64,000 nucleotides of DNA. Origin: Salinigranum salinum (GTDB lineage Archaea > Halobacteriota > Halobacteria > Halobacteriales > Haloferacaceae). The DNA lies in assembly GCF_009176545.1 (NCBI RefSeq), contig NZ_VTOJ01000002.1, forward strand, positions 682,001 through 746,000. The letters run 5' to 3'. Position numbers and translations under genes: made by a program. The notes beneath the pieces are model-generated. The model did no database searches, was not told the DNA's origin, and saw nothing but the letters and a program-made list of their open reading frames with translations. Below, piece after piece: positions 17,484 to 27,183 of the stretch; position 1 is the first letter of the stretch, and every line of letters starts with the position of its first letter.

Positions 17484-17679
17484 ATCCGACTGTCATAACA
17501 GCGCGCGTGGTAACTGTACCGCTCCTGCCGATCGTCACCCGTCGACTCTCACGCTCGTGCGCGGCACACGGAAGGACTAAACGAAGACCTCCCCACCCCT
17601 CGAACACGCGACTGCGACGTGACTGCGGCCGGGACACGACCGACACACCGGCCGGCCCGTTCACACGAGACCCGACACC

Positions 17680-18651
17680 ATGCCCCAGACACCCGACGTC
17701 CTCGTCCTCCGCGAGGGGACCGAAGGACTCTCCACCGAACCGTACGCCGACGCGCTCCGCGAGCGCCTTCCCGAGCGAACCGTCGCTCGCGCGCGGACGC
17801 CGACACAGGAACGCGACCTCGTCCGGCGGGCACGCGTCGTCACCGGGCGGACGATCGACGAGACACTGCTCGACCGTGCGGAGCGGCTCGAGCTGTTCGC
17901 CTGCACGTTCGCGGGCGTCGACCACGTGCCGACCGAGGCACTCGAAGCACGAGGCGTGGCGCTCACCAACGCCGGCGGGATCCACGCGCCGGGCATCGCG
18001 GAGCAGGCGCTCGGGAACGCGCTGGTGTTCGCCCGAAACCTCCACGAAGGGTGGCGACGCAAGGAACGGGGGGAGTGGCGACACTTCCAGTCGGGGGAGC
18101 TCACCGCCAGCACCGTCACCGTCGTCGGACTCGGCTCCATCGGCCAGGCGTTCGTCCAGCGGCTGGCGGGCATGGAGGTACACACGATCGGGGTCCGGTA
18201 CACGCCCGAGAAGGGCGGTCCGACCGACGAGGTCGTCGGATTCGACGACGAGGCGATTCACGACGCGCTCGCGCGCAGCGCGTACGTCGTGCTCGCCTGC
18301 CCGCTCACTGAGACCACCCGTGGGCTGATCGGAGAGGCCGAGTTCACGACGATGCCGCCCGAGAGCGTCCTCGTCAACGTCGCCCGCGGCGGCGTGGTCG
18401 ACACGGACGCGCTGGTGACGGCGCTACAGTCGAACGCCATCCGGGGCGCGGCGCTCGACGTGACCGACCCCGAACCACTTCCAGGAGGTCACCCACTCTG
18501 GGGACTCGAGAACTGTCTCGTCACGCCACACACGGGCGGACACACGCCGAAACACTGGGAGCGACTCGCCGAGATCGTCGCGCGGAACGTCGAACGGCTC
18601 GAGACGGGTGAGCGACTCGAGAACCTCGTAGTCGACCCCGGCTCCGTGTGA
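17680..18651 (+). CDS. D-2-hydroxyacid dehydrogenase (NAD-dependent)
   Basis: Cytosolic oxidoreductase of 323 aa interconverting a 2-keto acid and a D-2-hydroxy acid (glyoxylate/hydroxypyruvate reductase or phosphoglycerate dehydrogenase type). The NAD fold carries GLGSIGQ near 148-154. Catalytic Arg is in NVARGGVVD, Glu in TDPEPLPGGHPLW and His in TPHTGGHTPKH, so all active-site residues are present. There is no C-terminal ACT domain, so it is not a classic SerA. ATG 17680 gives a standard N-terminus; I do not see a clear TATA at leaderless distance. It is flanked by divergent and convergent genes, so it is probably monocistronic. Confidence 0.88.
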   Translation: MPQTPDVLVLREGTEGLSTEPYADALRERLPERTVARARTPTQERDLVRRARVVTGRTIDETLLDRAERLELFACTFAGVDHVPTEALEARGVALTNAGGIHAPGIAEQALGNALVFARNLHEGWRRKERGEWRHFQSGELTASTVTVVGLGSIGQAFVQRLAGMEVHTIGVRYTPEKGGPTDEVVGFDDEAIHDALARSAYVVLACPLTETTRGLIGEAEFTTMPPESVLVNVARGGVVDTDALVTALQSNAIRGAALDVTDPEPLPGGHPLWGLENCLVTPHTGGHTPKHWERLAEIVARNVERLETGERLENLVVDPGSV

Positions 18652-19012
18652 TCGGAACGATCCGCCCAGCCCCAGGCAATCTGAATACAAGTATTACTGT
18701 GTAGCTGGTGCGATGTGTCCGGACCGTGATGGGACTGCACGCGCTGACCGTGCGACGGCTGACTATTCGGTCGAATTCCTGGTCTCAGGCGCCAATGCCG
18801 TGTTTTTGACGGAGATTTGATCGGCTGAACGAAGCGTGAGATCCAACCGTGTGAGAGACTGTTCGTTTCGAAGTATCGGCGTATAGCTCCAGAAGCGACG
18901 GAACTATCGTCGAGCCGACATCGTCGACTCGAACACGGTCCGGTCGTCAGAACCGGATAGTGTGTCCGAATCCGAGCGTAAATATACAGATGTGGTTGAA
19001 CTACATCGACCA
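18652..19012. other. Gap between convergent genes
   Basis: About 360 bases, AT-richer than average, with a small hairpin TCCGGT/ACCGGA (18939-18957). No frame with coding character is visible. Termination for both flanking genes probably occurs here. Confidence 0.4.
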
Positions 19013-21586
19013 TCACTCCACCGACTCGAACGTCCGCTCGCGGAGTCCGATCTCGGAGAGCCGGGGGAGCACAGTCGCCGCCCGGAAGGGGAGGTCGAAG
19101 AAGCGCTCGCCCGTCGCGTCGGCGAGCGCGTTGCCGACCGCGCCCATGACGGGGACGAGCGGGCACTCCCCGACGCCTTTCTGGCCGTGCGAGGTCGTGG
19201 GGTCGGGGTTCTCCAGCTCCGTCATCTTCGTCACGAGGGGGACGTCGCCCATCGTCGGCGGGTGGTAGTCGATGAGCGAGTCGTTCCGGAGTCGGCCGGC
19301 GTCGTCGTAACTGTACCCCTCGAGCAGCGATTCGCCGAGTCCCTGGACGATCGCGCCCTGGATCTGACCCTCGACGAGCTTCGGGTTGATGACGTTGCCG
19401 ACGTCCTCGCAGATGGCGACGTCGACGACCGAGAGGTGGCCCGTCGTCGGGTCGACGTCGATCACGACGCCGAGCGCGCCGAACGTGTAGCTGTGGGCGA
19501 CGTTCCCGCGCCCGGTCTCGGGGTCGACGAACTCCACCTCCTGGCTCTGATACTTGCCCTTGCCGACGAGCGAGACGCCCCCCTGGAGGGACGCCGGGCG
19601 CTCGGCTTCGGGGCCGAGCGTCTCGGGGTTGCCGCGCATCGCGATGCCGGCCAGCGTGTCGAGCGTCATCGACACCGTCCCGTCGGTGATCTCGACGGCA
19701 GAGTCGCCCTGGTCGCCGAACCCACCGCCGGCACCGACGTCGGCGACCGTCTCGTCGACGAGGGCGGCGTCACAGACCACTCGGCCGTCGACGAACGAGA
19801 CGTCGTCCGGCGCGACGTCGAGCAGGTGGGCGGCGACCGCTCCGAGCGTCTCCCGGAGGTCGTCGGCCGCACGCGCCGCCGCGGAACCGGCGATGATCGT
19901 GCCGCGATCGGCCCACACGCCCAGTCCCTCCGGCGTCGTGTCCGTGTCGCCGCGAATGACGCTCACGCGGTCGACCGGGAGCCCCAGCGTGTCGGCGACG
20001 AGCTGGGCGATCCCCGTCTCCGTCCCCTGGCCGATGCTCGCGATGGCCGTGAGGACGGTCACGTCGCCGTCGCGGTTCATCTTCACGATGCACTCGTCGA
20101 AGTCGCCGCCCGAGGCGGTCTTGTTCCCGCCGCGTTTCATGATGGTCCCGACGCCGACGCCCCGGAGCTTGCCGTCGTCGGTCCGGATTCCTCCGCGAAT
20201 GCGGTCCCAGCCGATCTCCTCGCGGACGGTTCTGAGACACTCCGGCATGTCAGCGTTGCGCCAGACGAGCCCCATCGACGTCCGCATCGGCATCTCCGCC
20301 CGTGTGGGGACGTTCCGCAGCCGGAGTTCCACCGCGTCCATCCCCAGTTCCGCCGCGGCCATCTCGACCAGTTGCTCGCGCATGTACGTCGCCTGCGGGT
20401 CGCCGAACCCGCGCACGGCGGTCGAGGGCATCACGTTCGTGTAGACGAGCCGGCCGTCCCACCGCTGATTCTCGATCTCGTACGGGCCGGAGCCACAGAC
20501 CATCGACGAGTAGCCCACGGCGACGCCGTAGGCGGCGAACGCGCCGGTGTTCTGCGTCAGGTCGACGTCGAGCGCGACCATCTCGCCGTCCGCGGTGACG
20601 CCGAGTCTGCCCTCGAGCCGCTCGTTCGCCCGGCCACGCCCCGCGACCATCTCCTCGCGCCGGTCGAGGACGTGTTTGACCGGGCGGTGGGTGTCCATCG
20701 ACAGCAGCGCCGACGTGATCTCGAACGGGTACACCTCGAGCTTGATGCCGAACCCGCCGCCCACGTCGGGGAGTTTGACCGTGATGTCGCGGCGGTCCAG
20801 ATCTGAAAAGACCTGCGAGAGTTCGACCGCGAGCAAGTGGGGCATCTGCGTCGACGTCCAGAGCGTGAGCGTCCCCGCACCGGGGGTATACTCCGCGATA
20901 CAGCCGTGTGGCTCCAGGGGTGCAGGCGTCGTCTTGTTCGTCTCGAAGGTCCCCTCGACGACCACGTCGGCGTCGGCCATCGCCTCGTCGACGTCGCCGG
21001 CGAACGCCTGCCCCTCCCACGGGACGTTCGTCGGCCCCTCGCGTTCGGGGTGGAGGTCCGGTGCGTCGTCGGCGAGGGCGTCGTCGATCGTCGTCACGGC
21101 GTCGAGGGGGTCGTACGTCACCTCCACGAGATCGACCCCCTCGCGGGCGGCGCGCTTGGACTCGGCGCAGACGACCACGACCTCCTGGCCCTGGTAGATC
21201 GCGCGATCGGAGGCGAGCGGCTCCTCGTCGTCGAGCATGTAGCCGTACCGTCCGTCGAGGTGTGGCTCGACGTCCGCCGCGGTCCAGACGCGGACGACCT
21301 CCGGGTGGGCTTCTGCGGCCGTGGTGTCGACGTCGACGATCTCGGCGTGGGCGTGTGGACTGCGGACGAACGCCGCGTGGAGGGTGTTCGGCCGCTGGAT
21401 GTCGTCGACGTACCGGCCGTGACCGGCCACGAACCGGGAGCCGTCGAGCCCGTTCACTCGCTGGCCGACGCTCCCGCTCGCCTCGTCGGGCGTCACCGAC
21501 GCGTCGGTCGTCTCGGTCCCGTCCGCGCCCGCGACCGAGTCGGCCTCGTCGTCGGTCTCACGCACCGGGGGCTCGGGCTGGCTCAT
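19013..21586 (-). CDS. Molybdenum hydroxylase large subunit (xanthine dehydrogenase/CoxL family)
   Basis: 857-aa molybdopterin-binding catalytic subunit that hydroxylates an aromatic N-heterocycle, aldehyde or purine with water as oxygen donor. An acidic 45-residue N-terminal extension precedes the hammerhead domain (GSGRYVDD-like VAGHGRYVDDIQ). Molybdopterin-binding stretches include TAIASIGQGTETGIAQLVAD, and the catalytic Glu lies in GQKGVGECPLVPV near the end. AVRGFGDPQATY replaces the AYRGAG-type loop. It lies last in an operon after the FAD and 2Fe-2S subunits and overlaps the latter by ATGA. I see neither the CoxL AYXCSFR loop nor a decisive xanthine-binding signature, so the substrate stays open. 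Confidence 0.85.
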   Translation of the reverse strand: MSQPEPPVRETDDEADSVAGADGTETTDASVTPDEASGSVGQRVNGLDGSRFVAGHGRYVDDIQRPNTLHAAFVRSPHAHAEIVDVDTTAAEAHPEVVRVWTAADVEPHLDGRYGYMLDDEEPLASDRAIYQGQEVVVVCAESKRAAREGVDLVEVTYDPLDAVTTIDDALADDAPDLHPEREGPTNVPWEGQAFAGDVDEAMADADVVVEGTFETNKTTPAPLEPHGCIAEYTPGAGTLTLWTSTQMPHLLAVELSQVFSDLDRRDITVKLPDVGGGFGIKLEVYPFEITSALLSMDTHRPVKHVLDRREEMVAGRGRANERLEGRLGVTADGEMVALDVDLTQNTGAFAAYGVAVGYSSMVCGSGPYEIENQRWDGRLVYTNVMPSTAVRGFGDPQATYMREQLVEMAAAELGMDAVELRLRNVPTRAEMPMRTSMGLVWRNADMPECLRTVREEIGWDRIRGGIRTDDGKLRGVGVGTIMKRGGNKTASGGDFDECIVKMNRDGDVTVLTAIASIGQGTETGIAQLVADTLGLPVDRVSVIRGDTDTTPEGLGVWADRGTIIAGSAAARAADDLRETLGAVAAHLLDVAPDDVSFVDGRVVCDAALVDETVADVGAGGGFGDQGDSAVEITDGTVSMTLDTLAGIAMRGNPETLGPEAERPASLQGGVSLVGKGKYQSQEVEFVDPETGRGNVAHSYTFGALGVVIDVDPTTGHLSVVDVAICEDVGNVINPKLVEGQIQGAIVQGLGESLLEGYSYDDAGRLRNDSLIDYHPPTMGDVPLVTKMTELENPDPTTSHGQKGVGECPLVPVMGAVGNALADATGERFFDLPFRAATVLPRLSEIGLRERTFESVE

Positions 21587-22209
21587 TCGCCGTCACCCTC
21601 CTCGTCCGCGACGGGGTAGGTCGCGTCGAACACACCGACGTCGGTATTGCCGGCCCCGGCCCATGATCCGCTGTCGGGGTCGACGCCGCCGTCGGTCGCC
21701 GGCTCGCCGTCTCCCTCCCGGAGTCGTTCCGCGGCGACCTGGACGCTCTCGACGATCTTCGTGTACCCCGTACACCGACAGACGTTCCCCGCGAACCACT
21801 CGCGGATCGTCTCGACGTCCGGATCCGGCTCCTCGCGGAGCAGCGCGACGGTCGAGGTGAGGAAACCGGGCGTGCAGTAGCCACACTGGAGGCCGTGGGT
21901 GTCCCAGAACGCCGACTGCACCGGGTGGAGGTCGGTCCCGTCGGTGAGGCCCTCGACGGTCGTCACCGACCGCTCTGTGACCTGTGCGGCGAGCAGGTTA
22001 CACGACTTCACGGGCTCGCCGTCCAGCAGGACGGTACAGGCCCCGCACTTGCCGCTCTCGCAGCCGCGGTGGGTGCCCGTCAGCGAGAGCGACTCGCGCA
22101 GGAACGCCGACAGCAGCGTGTCGGCGGGCACGGTCGCCGACCGGTCGTCGCCGTTGACGGTCGCCTCAACCGTCACGGTCGCCTGCGGGGTCGGCACCGA
22201 ATCGGTCAT
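21583..22209 (-). CDS. Molybdenum hydroxylase 2Fe-2S subunit
   Basis: 208-aa small subunit carrying two [2Fe-2S] clusters that pass electrons from molybdenum to FAD. The plant-type cluster uses Cys50, 55, 58 and 70 (GCESGKCGACTV ... KSC); the second uses Cys109, 112, 144 and 146 (CGYCTPGF ... CRCTGYTKI). All eight are present. About 45 extra C-terminal residues rich in Gly, Asp and Ser are not typical of the family core. Its TGA overlaps the ATG of the large subunit. Confidence 0.92.
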   Translation of the reverse strand: MTDSVPTPQATVTVEATVNGDDRSATVPADTLLSAFLRESLSLTGTHRGCESGKCGACTVLLDGEPVKSCNLLAAQVTERSVTTVEGLTDGTDLHPVQSAFWDTHGLQCGYCTPGFLTSTVALLREEPDPDVETIREWFAGNVCRCTGYTKIVESVQVAAERLREGDGEPATDGGVDPDSGSWAGAGNTDVGVFDATYPVADEEGDGE

Positions 22210-22246
22210 CGGTCGCCGCCTCCCGTGGTCGCCGTTCCGTCGTCGG

Positions 22247-23173
22247 TCATGCCGGCACCTCCACGTCGGTCCGGGCGTCGTCGACGGCGTCGGCGAACGC
22301 GCGTTCCGCAAGCGTCACCGAGAGGTCGCGTTTGAACGGGGCGTCGCCCTCGGCGTCCGCGACGGGGTCGAGTTCTTCGGCGAGCTGGTCGGCGGCCGCG
22401 GCGAGTGTCGTCTCGGTCGCGGGCTCTCCCGCGAGCGCGGCCTCCGTCTCTGCCATCCGCCGCGGTCGGTGCTCGAACGCGCCGGTGAACACCCGCGCAC
22501 GCTCGATGTGCGTCGCGTCGCGACCGCCCTCTGCGTCGCTGTCGTCGTCCCCTCGGTCGCCGGCGGCGAGATCGAACCGTGCGGCGACGCTCCCGACGGG
22601 GAACGAGACGCCGGCCGGCTCGTAGTTGGCGTACCCCCCGCCCCGGCCGGGGCCGCAGACGGGGACCCGGATCTCAGTGACGAGCTCGCCCGGGTCGAGC
22701 GTCGTCTCGTGTGCGCCCGCGACGATCGACTCGACGGCGTGTGTCCGCTCACCGTCGACCGACGCCGTGACGACGGTCGCGTCGAGCGCGCCGGCCACGG
22801 CGGTCGGGTCGCCCCGGGGCGTCACCGCCGCGACGCCGCCACAGAACGTCCCGCGGTTCCGGACCTGTACGTCGCCGATGTGCGCGACCGCGTTCGCCAG
22901 GAGCGGGCACGCCGTCGCGACGAGGTCCGACTCGAGCACGTCGACGTACCGGACCAGACAGGGGACGACGAGGTCGTCGCCGTCGCGCCCGACGGTCGAC
23001 CGGCCGGGCAACTCGTTGATGTCGACGAGACACGCCGGGGTCGCCTCGCCCGAACGGAGCATGGGGAGGAGGCTCTGCCCGCCCGCGAGCACGGCTGCCT
23101 CGTCGCCGTGGCGCGCGAGCAGCGCACACGCCTCCTCGACGGACTGCGGTCGCACGTACGTGATGTCTGCCAC
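22247..23173 (-). CDS. Molybdenum hydroxylase FAD subunit
   Basis: 308-aa FAD-binding subunit (CoxM/XdhB type). The N-terminal VADITYVRPQSVEEA is followed by AGGQSLLPML, the pyrophosphate-binding loop, near 35-45. A second FAD loop, RNRGTFCGGVAAVTPRGDP, lies near 115-133. A C-terminal CO-dehydrogenase flavoprotein domain completes it. I chose the GTG at 23173 because it lies about 28 bases from a TATA box and matches the family start. It is the first gene of the operon, 37 bases ahead of the 2Fe-2S gene. Confidence 0.88.
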   Translation of the reverse strand: MADITYVRPQSVEEACALLARHGDEAAVLAGGQSLLPMLRSGEATPACLVDINELPGRSTVGRDGDDLVVPCLVRYVDVLESDLVATACPLLANAVAHIGDVQVRNRGTFCGGVAAVTPRGDPTAVAGALDATVVTASVDGERTHAVESIVAGAHETTLDPGELVTEIRVPVCGPGRGGGYANYEPAGVSFPVGSVAARFDLAAGDRGDDDSDAEGGRDATHIERARVFTGAFEHRPRRMAETEAALAGEPATETTLAAAADQLAEELDPVADAEGDAPFKRDLSVTLAERAFADAVDDARTDVEVPA

Positions 23174-23197
23174 ACTCTCACGGTGTTGTCGGCACGG

Positions 23198-23206
23198 TCT
23201 TATACA
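23198..23206 (-). promoter_or_regulatory. TATA box of the molybdenum hydroxylase operon
   Basis: TGTATAAGA on the minus strand, about 28 bases before GTG 23173; a leaderless start on a GTG. Confidence 0.55.
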
Positions 23207-23319
23207 TTTCCCAGCACCCCGGATCGAAGCCGATGAACGCACCAAAGCCACGGGGAAAACTGTGCGTTCGCACACCCCTTCGGACGACGGGCGGGGCGAA
23301 CGTCCGCCGCCGGAGGAAC

Positions 23320-23327
23320 GCTTATGC
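23320..23327 (+). promoter_or_regulatory. TATA box of the amidohydrolase gene
   Basis: GCTTATGC centred 27 bases before ATG 23350. It diverges from the hydroxylase promoter 115 bases away; a shared regulator could bind between them. Confidence 0.5.
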
Positions 23328-23349
23328 GTGCGGTGGACGACGTCGGCAC

Positions 23350-24813
23350 ATGACAGACAGTACGGAGACAGCGACCGCCCCGACGGGCGACGCGACGGTC
23401 GACACGCTCGTCGCCGGCGGGCGCGTCGTCACGCAGAACGCGGCTCGCGAGGTGTTCGACGACGGGGCGATCGCCGTCCACGACGGCGAGATCGTCGCCG
23501 TCGGTCCGTCGGACTCGGTGACCGAGCGCTACGACGCCGAGACGGAGATCGACGCGAGCGGCCACGCCGTCCTCCCCGGCCTCGTCGACGGCCACGTCCA
23601 CGTCTCGGATCTCCTGCTCCGGGGTGGCTTCACCGAGGATCGCGGCCTCTACGACTGGCTGTACAACGTCAAGCGGCCGGGCGTCGCGGCGATGGACACC
23701 GACGACCACGTCGTCGCCGCGGAGCTGTACTGTGCGGAGGCGCTCCAAGCCGGCGTGACGACGTTCGTCGAGAACGACGCCGAACTCCCCTGGGGGGCGA
23801 CCGGCCGCGGGATCACCGAGTCGAAGCTCGCGGTGTACGACCGCGCCGGCGTCAGGAACGTCTACGCGCGCGGGATGCTGGACGAGACGGCCGACGACTA
23901 CTTCCGGTCGCTCCTGGAGACGATCCAGGCGCGCGACCCGGGGGTCGCCCACGTCGACCCCGACGAGACGGTCGTCGACACCACGACCGGCATCGAGACG
24001 GTCGAGTCCCTGATCGAGGAGTTCCACGGGAGCGCCGGCGGCCGGCAGTCGGTGTGGATCGCCCCGGTCGTCCTCGAGGCGATGTCGACGGAGGGGCTCC
24101 AGGCCGCGTACCGCCTCGCGGAGGAACACGACGTGATGTCGACCATCCACGTCGCCGAGGCCGAGGTGCAGGAACAGGGTCCCGTCTCCGGCGTCGAGTA
24201 CCTCCGCAACATCGGCTGTCTGGGCGAGCACGCCCTCCTCGCCCACTGCGTCCAGATCAGCGACCGCGACGCCCGCATCCTGGCCGAGACGGACACCCGC
24301 GTCTCGCACAACCTGCTGACGAACCTCCGGCTCGGCACCGGCGTCGCCCCCCTGCCGACCCTCCTCGACTGCGGCGTCACCGTCTGTCTGGGGACGGACA
24401 ACGCCACCCTCTCGGACACCGTCAACCCCATCGGCGACCTCCGGTTCGTCGCGACCGTCCACGACGGCGTCCACCGCGATCCGGGGCTGATCTCCGCCCA
24501 GACCGCCCTCGACATGGTGACCCGCGACGCCGGTCGGGCGATCGGCCGACCGGACCTCGGAACGCTCGAACCGGGCACCTGCGCCGACGTCGTGCTGCTG
24601 GATCTCGACCACCCGCACCTGACGCCGTGTCCCGACGTGGTGTCGGCGATCGTCTACCAGGCGCAGGGGTTCGAGGTCGACACGGTCCTCGTCGACGGCG
24701 AGGTCGTCGTCGCGGACCGCGAGGTCACGACGCTCGACACCACCGACGTCAGCGAGCGGGCGACGGCCGCCGCGCGTGGCGTCCGCGAGCAGTCCGGGGT
24801 CACCCCCGACTGA
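23350..24813 (+). CDS. Amidohydrolase, cytosine deaminase/chlorohydrolase type
   Basis: 487-aa metal-dependent hydrolase that removes an amino group from, or opens, a heterocyclic ring. The TIM-barrel metal motif HVHVS (His82, His84) follows the beta-sandwich N-terminus. Further ligands are His in STIHVAEAE near 262 and His in LLAHCVQ near 300, with the barrel Asp in GTDNATLSD near 345. The overall pattern is that of the ATZ/TRZ, guanine deaminase and cytosine deaminase group. It is divergent from the molybdenum hydroxylase operon, a pairing seen for purine or pyrimidine breakdown. The substrate is inferred only. Confidence 0.85.
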   Translation: MTDSTETATAPTGDATVDTLVAGGRVVTQNAAREVFDDGAIAVHDGEIVAVGPSDSVTERYDAETEIDASGHAVLPGLVDGHVHVSDLLLRGGFTEDRGLYDWLYNVKRPGVAAMDTDDHVVAAELYCAEALQAGVTTFVENDAELPWGATGRGITESKLAVYDRAGVRNVYARGMLDETADDYFRSLLETIQARDPGVAHVDPDETVVDTTTGIETVESLIEEFHGSAGGRQSVWIAPVVLEAMSTEGLQAAYRLAEEHDVMSTIHVAEAEVQEQGPVSGVEYLRNIGCLGEHALLAHCVQISDRDARILAETDTRVSHNLLTNLRLGTGVAPLPTLLDCGVTVCLGTDNATLSDTVNPIGDLRFVATVHDGVHRDPGLISAQTALDMVTRDAGRAIGRPDLGTLEPGTCADVVLLDLDHPHLTPCPDVVSAIVYQAQGFEVDTVLVDGEVVVADREVTTLDTTDVSERATAAARGVREQSGVTPD

Positions 24814-24912
24814 CCGACTGACCGACGGGCACGGGGACGCTGTACACGGTCGGGCGCTCGTACGGTCGGACACCGGCCCAGCCGACGTCCGTCCGCTCGA
24901 TGCGGTGGCAAG

Positions 24913-24920
24913 GTTTATCG
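24913..24920 (+). promoter_or_regulatory. TATA box of the hyuAB operon
   Basis: GTTTATCG predicts transcription from about 24943, some 16 bases before the short frame at 24959. Confidence 0.45.
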
Positions 24921-24958
24921 TGGCGGTGTTCACATCGTCTGGTATCCACGATCCACCA

Positions 24959-25078
24959 ATGGTAGCACCAGTTCGACAGCGGCCGCACACCACGCGCGCC
25001 GGCGCGTCCGTGGCCCGACGGCTCTTCGACGCCGATATCGACGCTCCGATCGACCCTCACGGGGGAGGCGAGACGTGA
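24959..25078 (+). other. Candidate 39-codon leader frame before hyuA
   Basis: Starts MVAPVRQRPHTTRAG and ends at TGA 25076-25078, overlapping the GTG start of hyuA (GTGA). The first half is arginine-rich, unlike the acidic proteome, so its translation may matter more than its product. It could also be a chance open frame. Confidence 0.3.
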
Positions 25079-27183
25079 CGTACCGAATCGGCACCGACAT
25101 CGGCGGCACCTGCACCGACTCGGCCGTGATGGACGACGAGGGACGGCTGGTCATCGGGAAGGCGCTGACGACGTACCCGAACTTCGCCGAGGGCATCTTC
25201 AACTCGCTGGCCGACGCTGCCGAGGAGCTCGACATCGATCTCGAGGAGCTCGTCGCCGAGACGTCGCTGTTCCTCCACGCGACGAGCGTGGGCGAGAACG
25301 CCCTGTTCGAGCGCGAGGGAGCCGAGACCGCCCTGCTCACGACCGCGGGCTTCGAGGAGACGCTCCACGCCACCCGCGGCGGCTACGGCCGCTGGTCGGG
25401 GCTGCCGTTCGACCAGGTGAAGGACGTCATCAACTCGGACAAGCCCGAGCCCCTCATTCCGATGTCGCGCATCGCCGGGATCGACGAGCGCGCCTACCGC
25501 GATCGGATCGTCGAACCGCTCGACGACAGCGAGGTCGTCGAGGCGGTCGACGCCCTCGTCGACGACGGCGCGGAGGCGCTCGCGTGCTGTTTCCTCTGGT
25601 CGTTCACCACGCCCGACCACGAACAGCGCGTCGCGGAACTCCTCGAGGAGCGCTACCCGGACCTGTACGTCTCGACGTCGTACGCGGTGTCGCCGACGAT
25701 GGGCGAGTACGAGCGGACGGCGACGGCGGTGCTGAACTCCTACCTCGGCCCGTCGACCGAGGAGTACCTCACGAGCCTCGAGTCGACGCTGGCGGAGCTG
25801 GGGTTCGGCGGGAGCATGCTGCTGATGTTCGCCCACGGCGGGCTGGTCTCGGGGTCGGATGCGATCGAGCGCCCGGTCGGCCTCATCGAGTCCGGGCCGG
25901 TCGGCGGCCTCCTCGGGAGCCGGTTCGTCGCCGAACACCGCGACGAGTCGAACGTCATCTCGACCGACATGGGCGGCACCACGTTCAAGGTCGGCGTCAT
26001 CCACGACGGCCGGCTGGAGTACGCCGACGAACCGATGGTCGGCCGCCACCACTACCAGTTCCCCAAGCGCGACGTCCACTCGATCGCCGTCGCCGGCGGG
26101 AGTGTCGTCTCGGTCGACCCCGAGACGGGCATCCCGTCGGTGGGTCCCGAGAGCGCGGGGTCGGACCCGGGACCCGTCTGCTACGGCAACGGCGGCGAGC
26201 AGGTGACCGTGACGGACGTCGACCTGGTCCAGGGCTACTTCGCGCCGGAGTTCTTCCTCGGCGGGTCCGAGGAGATGGACCCCGACGCCGCCTACGACGC
26301 CTTCGAGGAACAGATCGCCGAGCCGCTGGGCAAGGACGTCACCGAGGCGGCGGCGGACATCTACCGGCTGACCAACTCGATGATCGCCGACCTGATCCAC
26401 GAGACCACGGTCGAGAAGGGGATCGATCCTCGCCGGTTCACGCTGAGTGCCATCGGCGGCGCGGCGGGAATGCACGCCGCGTCTTACGCGCGCGAGCTCG
26501 ACATCCCCGAGGTGCTCGTCCCGTACACGGCGTCGGTCAACAGCGCGCTCGGTCTCCTGTCGACCGACGTCGTCCACGAGTACACCGACGTCACGCAGCT
26601 GTCGGAGCCGTTCGACCTCGGGACGATCAACGACGTCTTCGACTCGCTCGAGTCGACGGCCCGCGAGAAGCTCACGGACGAAGGGTTCGACCTCGACGAG
26701 GCGACGCTGGAACGCTCGATCAGCATGCGGTACGAGCGGCAGGTCCACGAGGTGCTCACGCCCGTCGAGGGACGCGAGTCGCTCGACGAGGGGGCGCTCG
26801 CGGCGACGGTCGACCGGTTCGAGGAACTGTACGAGAAACGGTACGGCGAGGGGTCGGCGTTCGTCGACGGCGGGATCGAGATCACGGAGTTCCGCGTCCG
26901 CGCCGTCGGCCCGCTCTCGACGCCGGAACTACACGAACACGACACGGCCGCACCCGACGCCGAGCGCGCCCGCATCGGGACGAAACAGATGCACTTCGCG
27001 CCCGACGGCCTGACCGAGGCGCCCATCTACGACTTCGAGGCGCTCGACCCCGGGGCGAGCGTCGCCGGCCCGTGCGTCATCCTGACGCCCGTGACGACCA
27101 TCGTCGTCAACCCGGGCGACGAGGCGCGCGTCGACCGCTACCGGAACGTCCACATCGCCGTCGACGTCGGAGGTGAGCCGTGA
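25075..27183 (+). CDS. hyuA: Hydantoinase/oxoprolinase subunit A
   Basis: 702-aa ATP-dependent ring-opening subunit of the HyuA/HyuB family (N-methylhydantoinase, 5-oxoprolinase, caprolactamase, acetone/acetophenone carboxylase relatives). The ASKHA-type nucleotide fold shows phosphate loop 1 in IGTDIGGTCTDSAV at the N-terminus and loop 2 in STDMGGTTFKVGV near 300. The C-terminal region fits the family. The GTG start overlaps a short upstream frame; the TGA overlaps the GTG of hyuB (GTGA), giving a coupled pair. It is the only hyuA in the window although two hyuB genes exist. Confidence 0.9.
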   Translation: MTYRIGTDIGGTCTDSAVMDDEGRLVIGKALTTYPNFAEGIFNSLADAAEELDIDLEELVAETSLFLHATSVGENALFEREGAETALLTTAGFEETLHATRGGYGRWSGLPFDQVKDVINSDKPEPLIPMSRIAGIDERAYRDRIVEPLDDSEVVEAVDALVDDGAEALACCFLWSFTTPDHEQRVAELLEERYPDLYVSTSYAVSPTMGEYERTATAVLNSYLGPSTEEYLTSLESTLAELGFGGSMLLMFAHGGLVSGSDAIERPVGLIESGPVGGLLGSRFVAEHRDESNVISTDMGGTTFKVGVIHDGRLEYADEPMVGRHHYQFPKRDVHSIAVAGGSVVSVDPETGIPSVGPESAGSDPGPVCYGNGGEQVTVTDVDLVQGYFAPEFFLGGSEEMDPDAAYDAFEEQIAEPLGKDVTEAAADIYRLTNSMIADLIHETTVEKGIDPRRFTLSAIGGAAGMHAASYARELDIPEVLVPYTASVNSALGLLSTDVVHEYTDVTQLSEPFDLGTINDVFDSLESTAREKLTDEGFDLDEATLERSISMRYERQVHEVLTPVEGRESLDEGALAATVDRFEELYEKRYGEGSAFVDGGIEITEFRVRAVGPLSTPELHEHDTAAPDAERARIGTKQMHFAPDGLTEAPIYDFEALDPGASVAGPCVILTPVTTIVVNPGDEARVDRYRNVHIAVDVGGEP

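Noticed and set aside
18652..19012. Insertion-sequence remnant between convergent genes
   Set aside because: AT-richer than average, but no terminal inverted repeats and no transposase-like translation in any frame.
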